Counted from the stretch's first letter, positions 9,504 to 19,884 are shown. The stretch: DNA of 64,000 nucleotides from Vibrio aerogenes (GCF_024346755.1 NZ_AP024861.1:3844001-3908000); one strand, 5' to 3'. Notes: a model not told the origin generated them from the letters alone. Translations and numbers: made by a program.

Positions 9504-9525
9504 AGCCCTTCGATCATGAAGGGCT
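9504..9525 (-). terminator. ohr terminator
   Basis: AGCCCTTC (9504-9511) pairs with GAAGGGCT (9518-9525). On the minus strand it is followed by a run of T, and it lies 37 bases past the ohr stop codon. This is a standard Rho-independent terminator. Confidence 0.88.
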
Positions 9526-9561
9526 GCGTAAAGCACAAAAACTGAGGAGAATGGGACAGAC

Positions 9562-9987
9562 TTATACGATAGTCAGACGTACATCAATATTTCCGCGGGT
9601 TGCATTCGAATATGGACAAACTTCATGTGCTTTATTCACTAACTCTTCAGCCAGAGATTTTTCCATACCAGGAATACTGATGCGCAGTTCAACTTCAATG
9701 CCAAATCCCTGAGGAATTGGACCAATTCCCACCAGTCCCTCAATCTTAGCTGAATCAGGTATAGCCACTTTTTGTTGTGAAGCAACCAGCTTTAATGCAC
9801 CGGTAAAACAGGCCGCATAACCTGCAGCAAACAGCTGTTCAGGGTTAGTACCTTCATTCCCCGCTCCACCCAATGCTTTTGGGGTGGTTAACTTCAAATC
9901 AATCATTTGATCATCGGCAGTTGCCCGGCCATCACGACCACCAGAAACAGATGCCTGAGCAGTATAAAGAACTTTTTCTAAAGACAT
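9562..9987 (-). CDS. ohr: Organic hydroperoxide resistance protein Ohr
   Basis: A thiol peroxidase of the Ohr/OsmC family that reduces organic and fatty acid hydroperoxides, using lipoylated proteins as electron donor. With the start at MSLEKVLYT (ATG at 9987, GGAG eight bases upstream) the protein has 141 aa. Its catalytic cysteines fall at C60 ([10 protein letters not shown]) and C124 ([10 protein letters not shown]), the same positions as in the well-studied Pseudomonas Ohr. E50 is conserved too. A longer reading frame extends 12 residues upstream but lacks a ribosome-binding site. It is next to ohrR in the same orientation, the usual pairing. Confidence 0.97.
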   Translation of the reverse strand: MSLEKVLYTAQASVSGGRDGRATADDQMIDLKLTTPKALGGAGNEGTNPEQLFAAGYAACFTGALKLVASQQKVAIPDSAKIEGLVGIGPIPQGFGIEVELRISIPGMEKSLAEELVNKAHEVCPYSNATRGNIDVRLTIV

Positions 9988-10013
9988 TATTGACTCCATA
10001 TATTTAATTTTAG

Positions 10014-10034
10014 TCGCTAGCAATTAAATAGCGA
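10014..10034. promoter_or_regulatory. Candidate OhrR operator at ohr
   Basis: TCGCTA (10014-10019) and TAGCGA (10029-10034) form an inverted repeat around the AT-rich GCAATTAAA, 27 bases before the ohr start. OhrR-type repressors bind AT-rich dyads in this position. A second dyad lies in front of ohrR. Confidence 0.5.
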
Positions 10035-10077
10035 ACTACTTAGTTGTTAAATCAAGACAGCCTGATACCAGGATAAA

Positions 10078-10527
10078 TCATAGTCTGTCTAAAATATTAT
10101 TCCGCAACATTTCGAGGTTTGCTTTCATCTCCAGTAAGGCATCTGCGTCACAAGCTGTTGAACACATCACTTGTTCGGGTATATGAACTGCTTGTGCCCG
10201 GAGCGACTTTGCTTTGTCGGTCAGATAAATAATAACATGGCGCTCATCCTGCTCAGAGCGCTGACGAATCACCAGCTCTGCAGATTCCATGCGCTTGAGC
10301 AAGGGAGTCAGTGTTGCTGAATCCAAAAACAACTGCTCACCAATAGAAGAAACAGATAAACCATCCTGTTGCCACAATGTCAGAAGAACCAGATATTGAG
10401 AATAAGTTAACCCCAGTGGTTTTAATACCTTACGATAAAGTTTATTCATTGCAAGTGACGCTGAATACAAAGCAAAACAGACTTGCTTGTCCAAATTCAA
10501 CCACTGTGTTTTATCAGATGTATCCAC
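10078..10527 (-). CDS. ohrR: MarR-family organic hydroperoxide sensor OhrR
   Basis: A dimeric winged-helix repressor that leaves DNA when a cysteine is oxidised by organic hydroperoxide. The 149-aa protein carries the OhrR signature around the peroxidatic Cys17 (QVCFALYSAS), and C-terminal cysteines C122 and C126 suggest the two-Cys type. The helix-turn-helix spans about residues 40-80, and the wing follows near residues 85-100 with DERHVIIYL. It is upstream of ohr in the same orientation with a 90-base gap that contains the ohr dyad. It should repress ohr and perhaps itself. The specific OhrR signature makes this more than a generic MarR call. Confidence 0.93.
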   Translation of the reverse strand: MDTSDKTQWLNLDKQVCFALYSASLAMNKLYRKVLKPLGLTYSQYLVLLTLWQQDGLSVSSIGEQLFLDSATLTPLLKRMESAELVIRQRSEQDERHVIIYLTDKAKSLRAQAVHIPEQVMCSTACDADALLEMKANLEMLRNNILDRL

Positions 10528-10592
10528 CCTTCTCTTCCTTACTCTGTGTCTTGGTCATCTGACCCTGTCATCAAATAAAGCTTACTACTAAA

Positions 10593-10602
10593 TAGTGCAC
10601 TA
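10593..10602. promoter_or_regulatory. Palindrome upstream of ohrR
   Basis: TAGTGCACTA is a perfect 10-base palindrome 66 bases before the ohrR start. It could be an autoregulatory OhrR site. Its core differs from the dyad in front of ohr. Confidence 0.35.
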
Positions 10603-10782
10603 TACAATGGTTAAAAATATAATTTCTTTGAGATGAACAAGCCAGACCGGAAATATCAGGAATCAAAGTCATACAGGAGAGGAGAAATCACCCACCTGAA
10701 ATTATGTCTGGTTAATAACAGCAACCAGACACATCAAAGCACGATCGAACTCAACAGGAAAGTATGGTTAAAGCGGGGAAAT

Positions 10783-11709
10783 TCAACGATCAACACATAA
10801 GACATTGAGTAATGAAGTCCCTTTGAGTTGTGTCACTTTACCACTGGCAAACAGGCCTTTTTTATCTCTCCCCCAATAAGGCAGATAAACTGGCCATTTG
10901 TCTTTCTCCATCACTTTAGACATGCGCAATCGCTGCCATTGTTGCTCAGAGGCGAGTTTCATGCCAATTTTTTGACATGTCAGCTTCGCATCGTCATAAC
11001 TCAGTCGGTTCCATGGCTTGTTATATTCCATGTAAAACTGGGTATCTTTCTTTGTTCCGACAAAAGGAACCGCATAATTCACTTTAGCAATGACAGTCCG
11101 CTTACGAACCTCGGGCTGACCCTGTATTGTTGAATGCGTTGCTGCAGGCCGCGATGCGGTTGCAGAAGCCGCCGGACCTGACTGTGGACGCTTAACCGGT
11201 GGCTTTTTTACCGGAGCAGCCTTAGGTTTGGGCTTTAGCTTCGCTTTAGACTTAGCCGGAGCCGCTGGTTGACTTCCTTTTTTCATCACTTCGCGGATAA
11301 AAGACTGTTTATACGAGGGAAGCTTCCGGATCTTCTTCAAATCCTGCCGGGCATCAATAATGCTTTCGTAGGGACCGATCAGGCAGCGATATCCTTTTGA
11401 TTCAGGCTTCATCCACACATCTGAAGAGATGTTTTTATATAATACTTTTGCCTGTGTAAGGGGCATAGGGTGAGCATAGATGCCACACTGAATCCAGAAC
11501 ACCGAGTCATGTCGCTTCGGCTGCGATTTCCCCCATAATCCCTGACCAATCGGACAGGACTTATCCAACAGGGGCAATTTCTGTGTCGATTCCTGAGTTG
11601 CATCACACAGAAATTCATCCTGCGCCTGAGCCGTCTGGGTCCACGACAGCAAACCGCACAGAACAAAGCCCCCTAAAATACTTTTGGTGATTGTACTCAT
11701 CACTTTCAC
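10783..11709 (-). CDS. Secreted SPOR-domain protein
   Basis: A 308-aa protein with a signal peptide (hydrophobic residues about 9-28, cleavage near AQA). A SPOR-like region follows (about residues 68-140; SVFWIQCGIYAHPMPLTQA and YRCLIGPYES), and this fold binds denuded septal peptidoglycan. Residues 147-200 are a Pro/Lys/Ala-rich linker. The C-terminal ~90 residues form a second compact segment with YYMEYNKPWN-like aromatic content and ending in NVLCVDR. The GTG start at 11709 is chosen because AAGGA lies seven bases upstream; an ATG at 11700 has no such site. It is a single gene, and the exact role (cell division or envelope) is not established from sequence. Confidence 0.72.
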   Translation of the reverse strand: MKVMSTITKSILGGFVLCGLLSWTQTAQAQDEFLCDATQESTQKLPLLDKSCPIGQGLWGKSQPKRHDSVFWIQCGIYAHPMPLTQAKVLYKNISSDVWMKPESKGYRCLIGPYESIIDARQDLKKIRKLPSYKQSFIREVMKKGSQPAAPAKSKAKLKPKPKAAPVKKPPVKRPQSGPAASATASRPAATHSTIQGQPEVRKRTVIAKVNYAVPFVGTKKDTQFYMEYNKPWNRLSYDDAKLTCQKIGMKLASEQQWQRLRMSKVMEKDKWPVYLPYWGRDKKGLFASGKVTQLKGTSLLNVLCVDR

Positions 11710-11980
11710 AACAAAGTCCTTTGTAAATATATTGAGCAGACAAATGATTCAAGACATATTTTCAAATTTAATGCAAAAAAAGAGCCGCATTTATAATGAT
11801 ACGACTCAGTTTATGGAATTTTTTATCGAAAAATCAATTGTATTTGTTCACTTATATCAAATATTAGGCTTAAAAGTATACCGATGCCAATGCAAAAACT
11901 GAACTGTGTGCATTTAGGCACAAAAAGGCAGCAACAACACGTAATCAAAGATGACTTAATTGATAAAGGCTAAAGAATGA

Positions 11981-12005
11981 ATGCGCCACCAAACTGCACG
12001 ATTCA
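11981..12005 (-). pseudogene. tRNA-Pro remnant (5' half, D-arm region)
   Basis: These 25 bases match the D-arm region of the nearby tRNA-Pro genes at all but a few positions, with ACCAAACTGC identical. The anticodon, T-arm and 3' acceptor are missing. The remnant lies beyond the terminator of the tRNA array, in the same orientation. It looks like a degraded sixth tRNA of the array. Confidence 0.65.
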
Positions 12006-12033
12006 GAAGCTTCCGTTTTATCAGATATAAAAA

Positions 12034-12055
12034 AGCCCCAGCAAATGCTGAGGCT
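12034..12055 (-). terminator. tRNA array terminator
   Basis: AGCC-C-CAGCA (12034-12044 region) pairs with TGCTG-AGGCT (ending 12055). On the minus strand a run of six T follows. It lies just downstream of the last tRNA-Pro. Confidence 0.88.
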
Positions 12056-12062
12056 CTGAGTA

Positions 12063-12139
<77 letters not shown>

Positions 12140-12184
12140 AATTTTATTGTTTGGAGGAATCCATTTACTCTTCATAAAAATAAA

Positions 12185-12261
12185 TGGGGTGGCTAACGAG
12201 ACTCGAACTCGCGACAACCGGAATCACAATCCGGGGCTCTACCAACTGAGCTATAGCCACC
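12185..12261 (-). tRNA. tRNA-His(GTG), copy 2
   Basis: Anticodon GTG in the loop TTGTGAT. An extra 5' G (position 12261) faces discriminator C73 (12188), the identity element of tRNA-His. CCA is encoded. Confidence 0.97.
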
Positions 12262-12275
12262 ATAAAAAAGAAAAA

Positions 12276-12352
<77 letters not shown>

Positions 12353-12383
12353 AACTAAATGCACTATTTATCATCTCGATAAA

Positions 12384-12460
12384 TGGGGTGGCTAACGAGA
12401 CTCGAACTCGCGACAACCGGAATCACAATCCGGGGCTCTACCAACTGAGCTATAGCCACC
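12384..12460 (-). tRNA. tRNA-His(GTG), copy 1
   Basis: Anticodon GTG, with the extra 5' G opposite C73 and encoded CCA. Its sequence equals that of the second His gene, so the His-Pro unit is duplicated in tandem. Confidence 0.97.
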
Positions 12461-12496
12461 ATTATTTTTCTTTTTGCCGATATTCCCTCCGAGGAA

Positions 12497-12573
<77 letters not shown>

Positions 12574-12599
12574 TTCTATGCCCTTATCGGCGGAGTGGA

Positions 12600-12628
12600 A
12601 TGATACGGGTATCAATGTTTGCCGTCTA
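12600..12628 (-). promoter_or_regulatory. Candidate promoter of the tRNA array
   Basis: On the minus strand TAGACG (12623-12628) and TATCAT (12600-12605) are 17 bases apart, 27 bases before tRNA-Arg. AT-rich sequence lies upstream, as expected for a strong stable-RNA promoter. Confidence 0.55.
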
Positions 12629-12744
12629 GTATTTTTTTCAAATTTTTTTGTTATTTGGTGCCTTTTTCATCAGAAAAAGGTTTATTCAGGCAAAAAGCCG
12701 GAATTTCTTACAAACCAATCATGTGTCCGGGTAAATCAACCGGT

Positions 12745-14763
12745 TCAGTCTTTCTTGAACATCGCACGAAGGTTTGCAATATGTGCTTGTCCTTTTTGCT
12801 TCGTTTCTTCCTGAGTAAGCGTTTTCTTACGTGCTTCCCAGGTCACATCATCGTACGGTAGTTCATCAAGAAAGCGACTGTGCGCTGGCTTAATTAACTC
12901 ACCAAATTGTCGACGCTCCTTGCACACAATAAAAGTCAGCTCACGCTGTGCACGGGTAATGCCAACGTACATCAAACGTCGTTCTTCTTCGATATTGTCT
13001 TCATCGATGCTGGTTTGATGGGGTAAAAGTCCTTCTTCTGAACCCACAAGGTAAACGTATGGAAACTCAAGTCCCTTGGAAGCATGTAATGTCATTAACT
13101 GTACTGCATCGCTGTCGTCAGCATCTTCTCCTCTTTCCATCATGTCACGCAATGTTAGTCGCTGTACAACTTCCCTCAACGATTTGACTTCCTGAACCGG
13201 ATTATCGCCTTCCAGATCAGCCACAATCCACGCATACAAATCTGAAATATTCTTCATCCTCATTTCTGCAGCTTTCGGACTGGAAGAGGTCTCATAGAGC
13301 CAGTCTTCGTAATGAGTATCCCGGACCAGAGCACGGACAACATCAACAGTATTTCCTCTTTCAGCCTGATCAGCCAAAGACACAATCCACTGTGTAAATC
13401 GTCTCAGGTTCTCCAGACCTTTGCCTGACAAAGTTTGTTCCAGACCAATTTCAAAACTGGACTCAAACAGACTTTTACCACGCATATTGGCATAAGTTCC
13501 CAGCTTCTCCAGTGTCACCGGACCTATCTCTCTTCGCGGTGTATTCACAATGCGCAGAAATGCATTATCATCATCCGGATTTACCAAAATCCGTAAGTAC
13601 GCCATCATGTCTTTAATTTCTGCACGGGCAAAAAAGGAAGTACCACCAGACAATTTATATGGAATCCTGTTCTGCATCAGACATTTTTCAATCAGGCGGG
13701 ACTGATGATTCCCACGGTATAAAATGGCGTAATCCCGGTATGCGGTATGATTGATAAATTTGTGAGCAATAATCTCTCCGACAACCCGCTCTGCTTCATG
13801 GTCTTCATTATTTGCCAGAATAACTTTCAGCATTTCACCATCAGGCAGGGCTGAAAACAGTGATTTTTCATAAACATGTGGGTTATTGGCAATTAAAATA
13901 TTCGCTGCCCGTAAAATCCGGTTCGTTGAACGATAATTCTGTTCCAGCTTAATCAATCTAAGCTGAGGATAATCCTGACCCAGTAAAACCAGATTTTGTG
14001 GTTTTGCGCCCCGCCAGGAATAAATCGACTGGTCGTCATCACCCACAACCGTAAAACGACCTCTTTCTCCGACAATCAGTTTCACCAGTTCGTACTGGCT
14101 GGTATTGGTATCCTGATACTCATCCACCAGCAGATAACGAATGCGGGACTGCCAGCGCTGCCGAACCTCTTCATCTTTACGGAATAACAACACCGGCATT
14201 AAGATTAAGTCATCAAAATCCAGCGCGTTGTAGGCCTTCATCTGTGCCTGATACATTTCGTAGCAAAAAGCGAACAGCTGCTGTTGTTCTCCTTGTGCCA
14301 TCGCTTTTACCTGGTCAGGAGATAACATATCATTCTTCCAGTTCGAGATGGCAGAAAGCAACTGGCGTAATAAATCCTTATCACCGTCGAGCTGTTTTTC
14401 CGTCAATTCTTTGAGTAAAGCCAGCTGGTCCTGATCATCAAACAGGGAAAAACCAGCTTTCAGGCCAAGAGATTTGTACTCCCGGCGGATGATATTCAGT
14501 CCCAGTGTATGAAATGTAGAAACCATCAAGCCACGAGCCTCTCCCTTACCTAACGTTTGTGCAACCCGCTCTTTCATTTCCCGGGCAGCTTTATTGGTAA
14601 ATGTGACAGCTGCGATATATCTGGCTTTATAGCCGCAACTCTGCACGAGATAAGCTATTTTGTTAGTAATCACTCTGGTTTTTCCGGATCCGGCTCCTGC
14701 AAGGACAAGACATGGTCCGGATATGTACTTCACTGCTTCATCTTGACTGGAATTGAGTTTCAT
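12745..14763 (-). CDS. rep: ATP-dependent DNA helicase Rep
   Basis: A superfamily 1A 3'-5' helicase that clears protein roadblocks and helps restart replication forks. Taken from [11 protein letters not shown], the protein has 672 aa. Walker A GAGSGKT lies at residues 23-29. Other SF1 motifs are visible: motif Ia ([10 protein letters not shown]), motif II (LVDEYQDTN), motif III ([15 protein letters not shown]), motif V ([15 protein letters not shown]) and motif VI ([13 protein letters not shown]). The length and the LDFDDLI segment favour Rep over UvrD (about 720 aa). A GTG lies five codons upstream, but the Rep N terminus fits the ATG at 14763. It is a single gene next to the tRNA array. Confidence 0.95.
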   Translation of the reverse strand: MKLNSSQDEAVKYISGPCLVLAGAGSGKTRVITNKIAYLVQSCGYKARYIAAVTFTNKAAREMKERVAQTLGKGEARGLMVSTFHTLGLNIIRREYKSLGLKAGFSLFDDQDQLALLKELTEKQLDGDKDLLRQLLSAISNWKNDMLSPDQVKAMAQGEQQQLFAFCYEMYQAQMKAYNALDFDDLILMPVLLFRKDEEVRQRWQSRIRYLLVDEYQDTNTSQYELVKLIVGERGRFTVVGDDDQSIYSWRGAKPQNLVLLGQDYPQLRLIKLEQNYRSTNRILRAANILIANNPHVYEKSLFSALPDGEMLKVILANNEDHEAERVVGEIIAHKFINHTAYRDYAILYRGNHQSRLIEKCLMQNRIPYKLSGGTSFFARAEIKDMMAYLRILVNPDDDNAFLRIVNTPRREIGPVTLEKLGTYANMRGKSLFESSFEIGLEQTLSGKGLENLRRFTQWIVSLADQAERGNTVDVVRALVRDTHYEDWLYETSSSPKAAEMRMKNISDLYAWIVADLEGDNPVQEVKSLREVVQRLTLRDMMERGEDADDSDAVQLMTLHASKGLEFPYVYLVGSEEGLLPHQTSIDEDNIEEERRLMYVGITRAQRELTFIVCKERRQFGELIKPAHSRFLDELPYDDVTWEARKKTLTQEETKQKGQAHIANLRAMFKKD

Positions 14764-15045
14764 TTTGCCTGTTATCACCTCTTTACTTTGCGGTGGTAAT
14801 AATAATGTGCAATGCCGTTGAATACTATGTTCAAAGCTGATGGAAAATAATTCAATTTTTTGCTGTACAAGTGTATTGCATAAAAGGTAAGTTACAGCTC
14901 AAGTTATAAAATATACTTATTAATTGATTACTGAATATACATCTGGTAACAGTGTCTTGGTTTTATTATGCTGTGCCAGTAGTCAAACGTAATAACGTGG
15001 CCATCTTCTATATTTAAGAATTTTTCAAACTTAGGACTGATTCAA

Positions 15046-16152
15046 ATGAAAAAGTGGACAGCAGTGATGTTACTGATCGCAATCCTATTGTTCGGTAGCG
15101 TGATCGGCTTTAATTTGTTTAAGAATAAAATGATTGCAAACTTTATGGCAAATATGCCTGAGCCATCTTACCCGGTGACCGTCACCAATATTTCATCGCA
15201 AGACTGGACACCTACGATTGAAGCTATTGGTTTCATTGAGCCTTATCAGGGTGTCACATTAACAACTGAATCAAGTGGTGTGATTGATAGCATCAAATTT
15301 GAATCAGGCGATAAAGCGGAGAAAGGTCAGGTACTGTTGACTCTGGATTCAAAAGTTGAGCAAGCAACGCTGAGAAGCTCTGAAGCCCGCTTACCGGCTG
15401 CAAAAGCTAAATTTGAACGTTATAAAGGCTTGTATAAACGCGGTTCTTTGTCACAGGAATCTTACGATGAGGCACAGGCTTCTTACCTTTCATTATCGGC
15501 TGATATCGAAAGCCTGAAGGCAACGATTGCCCGCCGTCAAATCAAAGCGCCTTTTGCCGGACAAGTCGGTATCCGGAATGTTTATCTGGGTCAATATCTG
15601 CAACCAGGCACCACAATTGTCCGTCTGGAAGATACCAGTGTCATGCGTTTACATTTCACGATTCCTCAAACTGAAATCTCGCGTATCTCGAAAGGACAGA
15701 CGGTAGAAATTAGTGTCGATGCCTACCCGGACCATGCATTTAAGGGTGAGATCACGGCCATTGAGCCCGCGGTCAGTGTCAAAAGTGGTCTGGTTCAAAT
15801 CGAGGCTAATATTCCGAACAGTGATGGTAAACTGCGTAGTGGTATGTTTGCTCATGCACAAATTCAGCTCCCCGTTATTCCCGATCAAATTATTGTTCCA
15901 CAGACAGCAATCACCTTTACACTTTATGGTGACAGCGTGTATGTCGTCAGTGGTAAAGATGATGAAAAGAGGGTGAAACAGCGTGTGGTGAAAGTCGGAG
16001 AGCGCCGGGGTTACATTGCACATATCCTGACAGGTTTGAAAGACGGAGAAGAGATCGTTACATCCGGGCAGGTTCGACTGAGTAATGGGGTAAAAATCCA
16101 CGTGGTCGAAAGTGATGCAACAGCACCTCGTGCCGAAACACCGATGTTGTAA
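15046..16152 (+). CDS. RND efflux periplasmic adaptor (MFP)
   Basis: Membrane fusion protein that links an inner membrane RND pump to an outer membrane channel. The 368-aa protein has an N-terminal membrane anchor at about residues 5-24. A lipoyl/barrel-sandwich half (SSGVIDSIKFESGDKAEKGQ) is followed by an alpha-hairpin around residues 105-160 and the second lipoyl half with IKAPFAGQVG. A beta-barrel domain follows, ending near residue 355. It lacks a lipobox, so the anchor is a helix. It is 11 bases upstream of the pump gene and surely cotranscribed. No local TolC-type gene or TetR regulator is present, so the outer membrane partner is encoded elsewhere. Confidence 0.9.
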   Translation: MKKWTAVMLLIAILLFGSVIGFNLFKNKMIANFMANMPEPSYPVTVTNISSQDWTPTIEAIGFIEPYQGVTLTTESSGVIDSIKFESGDKAEKGQVLLTLDSKVEQATLRSSEARLPAAKAKFERYKGLYKRGSLSQESYDEAQASYLSLSADIESLKATIARRQIKAPFAGQVGIRNVYLGQYLQPGTTIVRLEDTSVMRLHFTIPQTEISRISKGQTVEISVDAYPDHAFKGEITAIEPAVSVKSGLVQIEANIPNSDGKLRSGMFAHAQIQLPVIPDQIIVPQTAITFTLYGDSVYVVSGKDDEKRVKQRVVKVGERRGYIAHILTGLKDGEEIVTSGQVRLSNGVKIHVVESDATAPRAETPML

Positions 16153-16163
16153 GCGGAGGACTC

Positions 16164-19100
16164 ATGCGCTTTACAGATATTTTTATCAAACGTCCTGTTC
16201 TGGCTATTTCAATCAGTTTTCTGATTGCACTGCTCGGATTTCAGGCCGTTTTTAAACTTCAGGTCAGGGAATATCCCAAAATGACCAACACTGAAGTCAC
16301 TGTTACAACCAGCTACTATGGTGCCAGTGCCGATCTGATTCAGGGCTTTATTACGCAACCGCTCGAACAAGCAATAGCACAAGCCGATAACATTGATTAT
16401 ATGAGTTCGGAATCAGTTCTGGGCAGCTCAAAAATTACTGTCAAGATGAAGCTGAATACCGACCCGAATGCAGCTTTGTCTGATATTCTGGCCAAGACTA
16501 ATTCGGTCCGTTCTCAGTTGCCTAAAGAAGCAGATGACCCAACGGTCGCAATGTCAACCGGCTCTTCAACCGCAGTTATGTATATTGGTTTTTCCAGTGA
16601 AGAGCTGAGCTCAAGCCAGATTACCGACTACCTGAAGCGGGTTGTTACACCACAGCTCTTTTCTGTGCAAGGGGTCTCTAAGGTCGATTTATACGGGGGA
16701 ATTCCATACGCCCTGCGTATCTGGCTGGATCCTTATAAGATGGGCGCCCTGAAACTAACCGCCTCTGATGTATTAACCGTTCTCAGTGCCAATAACTATC
16801 AGTCAGCAACAGGTCAGGCAACTGGTGAGTATGTCATTTTCAACGGAGATGCGGACACTCAGGTTTCTACCGGAGAAGAACTTGAAAATTTGGTGGTTCG
16901 CTCTGATGACGGGCAGATCGTTCGTCTGGGAGACATTGCGAAGGTCACTCTGGCAAAAAGCCATGACACCTATCGTGCAACAGCCAATGGTAAAGACACG
17001 GTCGTTACTGCGATCAATGCCGCGCCAAGCGCAAACCCAATTGATATAGCCGCAAGTGTACGGGATATTCTTCCCCGTCTGCAAAAGAATCTGCCGGGTA
17101 ATATCGAAATGAAGTTGCTTTATGATTCAACCATTGCGATTAATGAATCGATTCATGAAGTCATTAAAACACTTGGGGAAGCGGCACTGATCGTTTTGAT
17201 CGTGATTACCCTTTTCCTTGGCTCTTTCAGAGCTGTATTGATCCCGATTGTCACGATTCCCTTATCATTAATCGGGGTCGCTTTAGTCATGCAAATGTTC
17301 GGTTTCTCATGGAATCTGATGACATTACTGGCGATGGTACTGGCTATCGGGCTGGTAGTGGATGACGCGATTGTGGTTCTGGAAAACGTTGACCGGCATG
17401 TCAAACTCGGTGAAACACCTTTCCGGGCGGCGATTATTGGTACTCGCGAAATCGCAATGCCAGTTATCGCGATGACACTGACACTGGCTGCTGTATATGC
17501 GCCTATCGCCATGACCAGTGGTATTACCGGCTCCCTGTTTAAAGAATTCGCATTATCGTTGGCAGGCTCCGTCTTTGTGTCCGGTATTATTGCACTGACA
17601 TTATCACCGATGATGTGTTCAAAAATGTTGAAAGATCATGAGGAGCCCTCTCGCTTTGAACAAAAAGTCCATGACGTTCTTGACAGAATCACTGAACGTT
17701 ACATGAGAATGCTTGGTGCAATCATGAATCGCCGGCCGGTGATCATTTTCTTTGCTTTGATTGTTTTTGGCACACTACCTGTTTTATTTAAGTTTATTCC
17801 GGCAGAACTAGCGCCATCTGAAGATAAGGGCGTAGTGATGATGATTGCGAATGGTCAGGCTAACGCTAACCTCGACTATATGGAAAACACCATGTCCGAG
17901 GTCAGCGATATTCTGAACAAGCAGGATGAAATTCAGCTTTCTATGGCATTTACCGGGATTCCTAAATCGAATCAGGCGTTTGGTATCGCTGTTATGAAAC
18001 CATGGAGTCAAAGGGAAGCCAGCCAGGCAGAGGTTATGAAACGTGTTCAGACTCTGGTGCAGGATATTCCGGCCATGTCAATCACAGCATTCCAGATGCC
18101 GGAACTTCCGGGTGCAGGTTCAGGCTTACCTATTCAAATGGTGATTACAACCCCCAATAGCTTTGAAAACCTGTTCTCTCTGGCCAGTGATATGCTGGCA
18201 AAAGTGCAGAAAAGCCCTTTGTTTGTCTATTCAACATTGGATCTGAATTTTGATTCAGCAACAATGAAAATCAGTATTGATAAAGATAAAGCTGGCTCTT
18301 ATGGGGTCACCATGCAGGACATTGGTCTTACCCTGGCAACCATGATGGCCGATGGCTATGTCAACCGGATTGACCTTGGCGGTCGCTCATATGAAGTGAT
18401 TCCACAGGTTGAGCGTAAATTCCGTTTAAACCCGGAGTCTATGAAAAATTACTTTGTGCGTGCGGCTGATGGAAATATGGTTCCTCTTGGAAGCCTGATT
18501 CATATTGATGTAGTCGCTGAACCAAAATCATTGCCCCACTTCAACCAGCTAAATTCCGCGACGATTGGAGCGGTTCCTATGCCTGGTGCAGCTATGGGGG
18601 ATGCAATCAACTGGCTGGATAATCTCGCTGAAGAGACCTTGCCTGTCGGATATGACCATGACTATCTGGGGGCATCCCGTCAGTATGTCACGGAAGGGAG
18701 TGCGCTTTATACAACCTTCCTTCTGGCACTCGCGATCATATTCCTGGTTCTGGCGATTCAGTTTGAGTCTCTCAGAGATCCGGTTGTCATCATGGTTTCT
18801 GTACCTCTGGCCATCAGCGGCGCTTTGGTTGCACTGGCATGGGGTGCTGCTTCGATGAATATCTACTCGCAAGTCGGATTGATTACATTGATCGGCTTGA
18901 TTACCAAGCATGGTATTCTGATCTGTGAAGTGGCCAAAGAAGCACAGCTGAAACATCATAAGAACCGGGTCGATGCGGTGATGGAAGCCACCAAAACCCG
19001 TTTGCGGCCAATTCTGATGACAACTGCAGCAATGATTGCTGGTTTGATCCCATTGATGTACGCAACCGGTGCGGGTGCACAACAACGTTTCAGTATCGGT

Positions 19101-19235
19101 ATCGTGATTGTTGCCGGGCTGGCATTAGGAACATTGTTTACATTGTTTGTCCTGCCCGTCATTTATACATATCTGGCTGAAAAACATAAGCCTTTACCTG
19201 TGTTTGTCGAAGATGAGACAACACGAGAGCTTTAA
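16164..19235 (+). CDS. RND efflux inner membrane transporter (HAE1 family)
   Basis: A proton-driven drug/solute exporter of 1023 aa, the usual size. The N terminus (MRFTDIFIKRPVLAI) is typical of AcrB-like pumps. The proton-relay aspartates are D400 and D401 in IGLVVDDAIVVLENV on transmembrane helix 4. Twelve transmembrane segments and two large periplasmic loops are visible. A GGAGG ribosome-binding site precedes the ATG. Divergence from AcrB/VexB is clear, since the substrate-pocket Phe cluster is not recognisable, so the substrate is unknown. It lies immediately downstream of its adaptor. Confidence 0.92.
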   Translation: MRFTDIFIKRPVLAISISFLIALLGFQAVFKLQVREYPKMTNTEVTVTTSYYGASADLIQGFITQPLEQAIAQADNIDYMSSESVLGSSKITVKMKLNTDPNAALSDILAKTNSVRSQLPKEADDPTVAMSTGSSTAVMYIGFSSEELSSSQITDYLKRVVTPQLFSVQGVSKVDLYGGIPYALRIWLDPYKMGALKLTASDVLTVLSANNYQSATGQATGEYVIFNGDADTQVSTGEELENLVVRSDDGQIVRLGDIAKVTLAKSHDTYRATANGKDTVVTAINAAPSANPIDIAASVRDILPRLQKNLPGNIEMKLLYDSTIAINESIHEVIKTLGEAALIVLIVITLFLGSFRAVLIPIVTIPLSLIGVALVMQMFGFSWNLMTLLAMVLAIGLVVDDAIVVLENVDRHVKLGETPFRAAIIGTREIAMPVIAMTLTLAAVYAPIAMTSGITGSLFKEFALSLAGSVFVSGIIALTLSPMMCSKMLKDHEEPSRFEQKVHDVLDRITERYMRMLGAIMNRRPVIIFFALIVFGTLPVLFKFIPAELAPSEDKGVVMMIANGQANANLDYMENTMSEVSDILNKQDEIQLSMAFTGIPKSNQAFGIAVMKPWSQREASQAEVMKRVQTLVQDIPAMSITAFQMPELPGAGSGLPIQMVITTPNSFENLFSLASDMLAKVQKSPLFVYSTLDLNFDSATMKISIDKDKAGSYGVTMQDIGLTLATMMADGYVNRIDLGGRSYEVIPQVERKFRLNPESMKNYFVRAADGNMVPLGSLIHIDVVAEPKSLPHFNQLNSATIGAVPMPGAAMGDAINWLDNLAEETLPVGYDHDYLGASRQYVTEGSALYTTFLLALAIIFLVLAIQFESLRDPVVIMVSVPLAISGALVALAWGAASMNIYSQVGLITLIGLITKHGILICEVAKEAQLKHHKNRVDAVMEATKTRLRPILMTTAAMIAGLIPLMYATGAGAQQRFSIGIVIVAGLALGTLFTLFVLPVIYTYLAEKHKPLPVFVEDETTREL

Positions 19236-19289
19236 AAAACTGATTCAGTGAGCAAAACCTGTTTTTTTGTCTGCGCTTACTGGCTTCTG

Positions 19290-19325
19290 AAAAAATCTGA
19301 TGGGTTCCGCCCGTCAGATTTTTTT
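19290..19325 (+). terminator. Terminator of the RND operon
   Basis: AAAAAATCTGA-TGGG pairs with CCC-G-TCAGATTTTTT around a short loop. A T-run of seven ends the stem, 54 bases after the pump stop codon. Confidence 0.9.
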
Positions 19326-19499
19326 ATGTCACTAACCAGGGTCTGTTGACCTGTCGAGTGCAAATTTTGTTCAATCCCAAAAGGCCACGCCCTGATGACA
19401 CACTAAAATATAATTTATGATACAAATCACTATGCATAATATAAAAATATAGCTAAAATAAAATACAGCGTTTTATTGTTTGAGCAATACATCTTTGGT

Positions 19500-19739
19500 A
19501 TGAAAACGATGAAAAATAATTACTTATCTGTGATTAATGCACAAATTGAGAAAATTAATCAGCTGACATCAGAGACAAAACAGGAAAAACTATCTCTGGT
19601 GTACAATAAAAGCAATTATTACATAGAGAAAGTGCATCAGAACCAAAGCACCAGCCATCCGACAATCCTGTTTCAGGGAAAGGGCCGGGCTTGTTATCTG
19701 TTTTTGAATGGTTACCTTGCTTCATTTCAGGCGAAATAA
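19500..19739 (+). CDS. Unrecognised 79-aa ORF
   Basis: An open frame from the ATG at 19500, coding for 79 residues starting MKTMKNNYLSVINAQIEK. There is a short amphipathic N-terminal helix, a Lys/Gln-rich middle and an aromatic C terminus with ACYLFLNGYLASF. No convincing ribosome-binding site precedes it, and the surrounding sequence is AT-rich. I do not recognise a family. It may be a small protein or chance. It lies between the RND terminator and ubiK on the same strand. Confidence 0.25.
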   Translation: MKTMKNNYLSVINAQIEKINQLTSETKQEKLSLVYNKSNYYIEKVHQNQSTSHPTILFQGKGRACYLFLNGYLASFQAK

Positions 19740-19884
19740 TGTCGTACCTGATACTGATACACCCAATAATTCTCAAAATACAGAAGATAACGACGCTACC
19801 ACCCTTTTTTCCATGTAAGTAACGACATTTACAGGTGAATTACATAAAATGTCTGTATACACGAAATCAGGAGCCAGAATCCGT

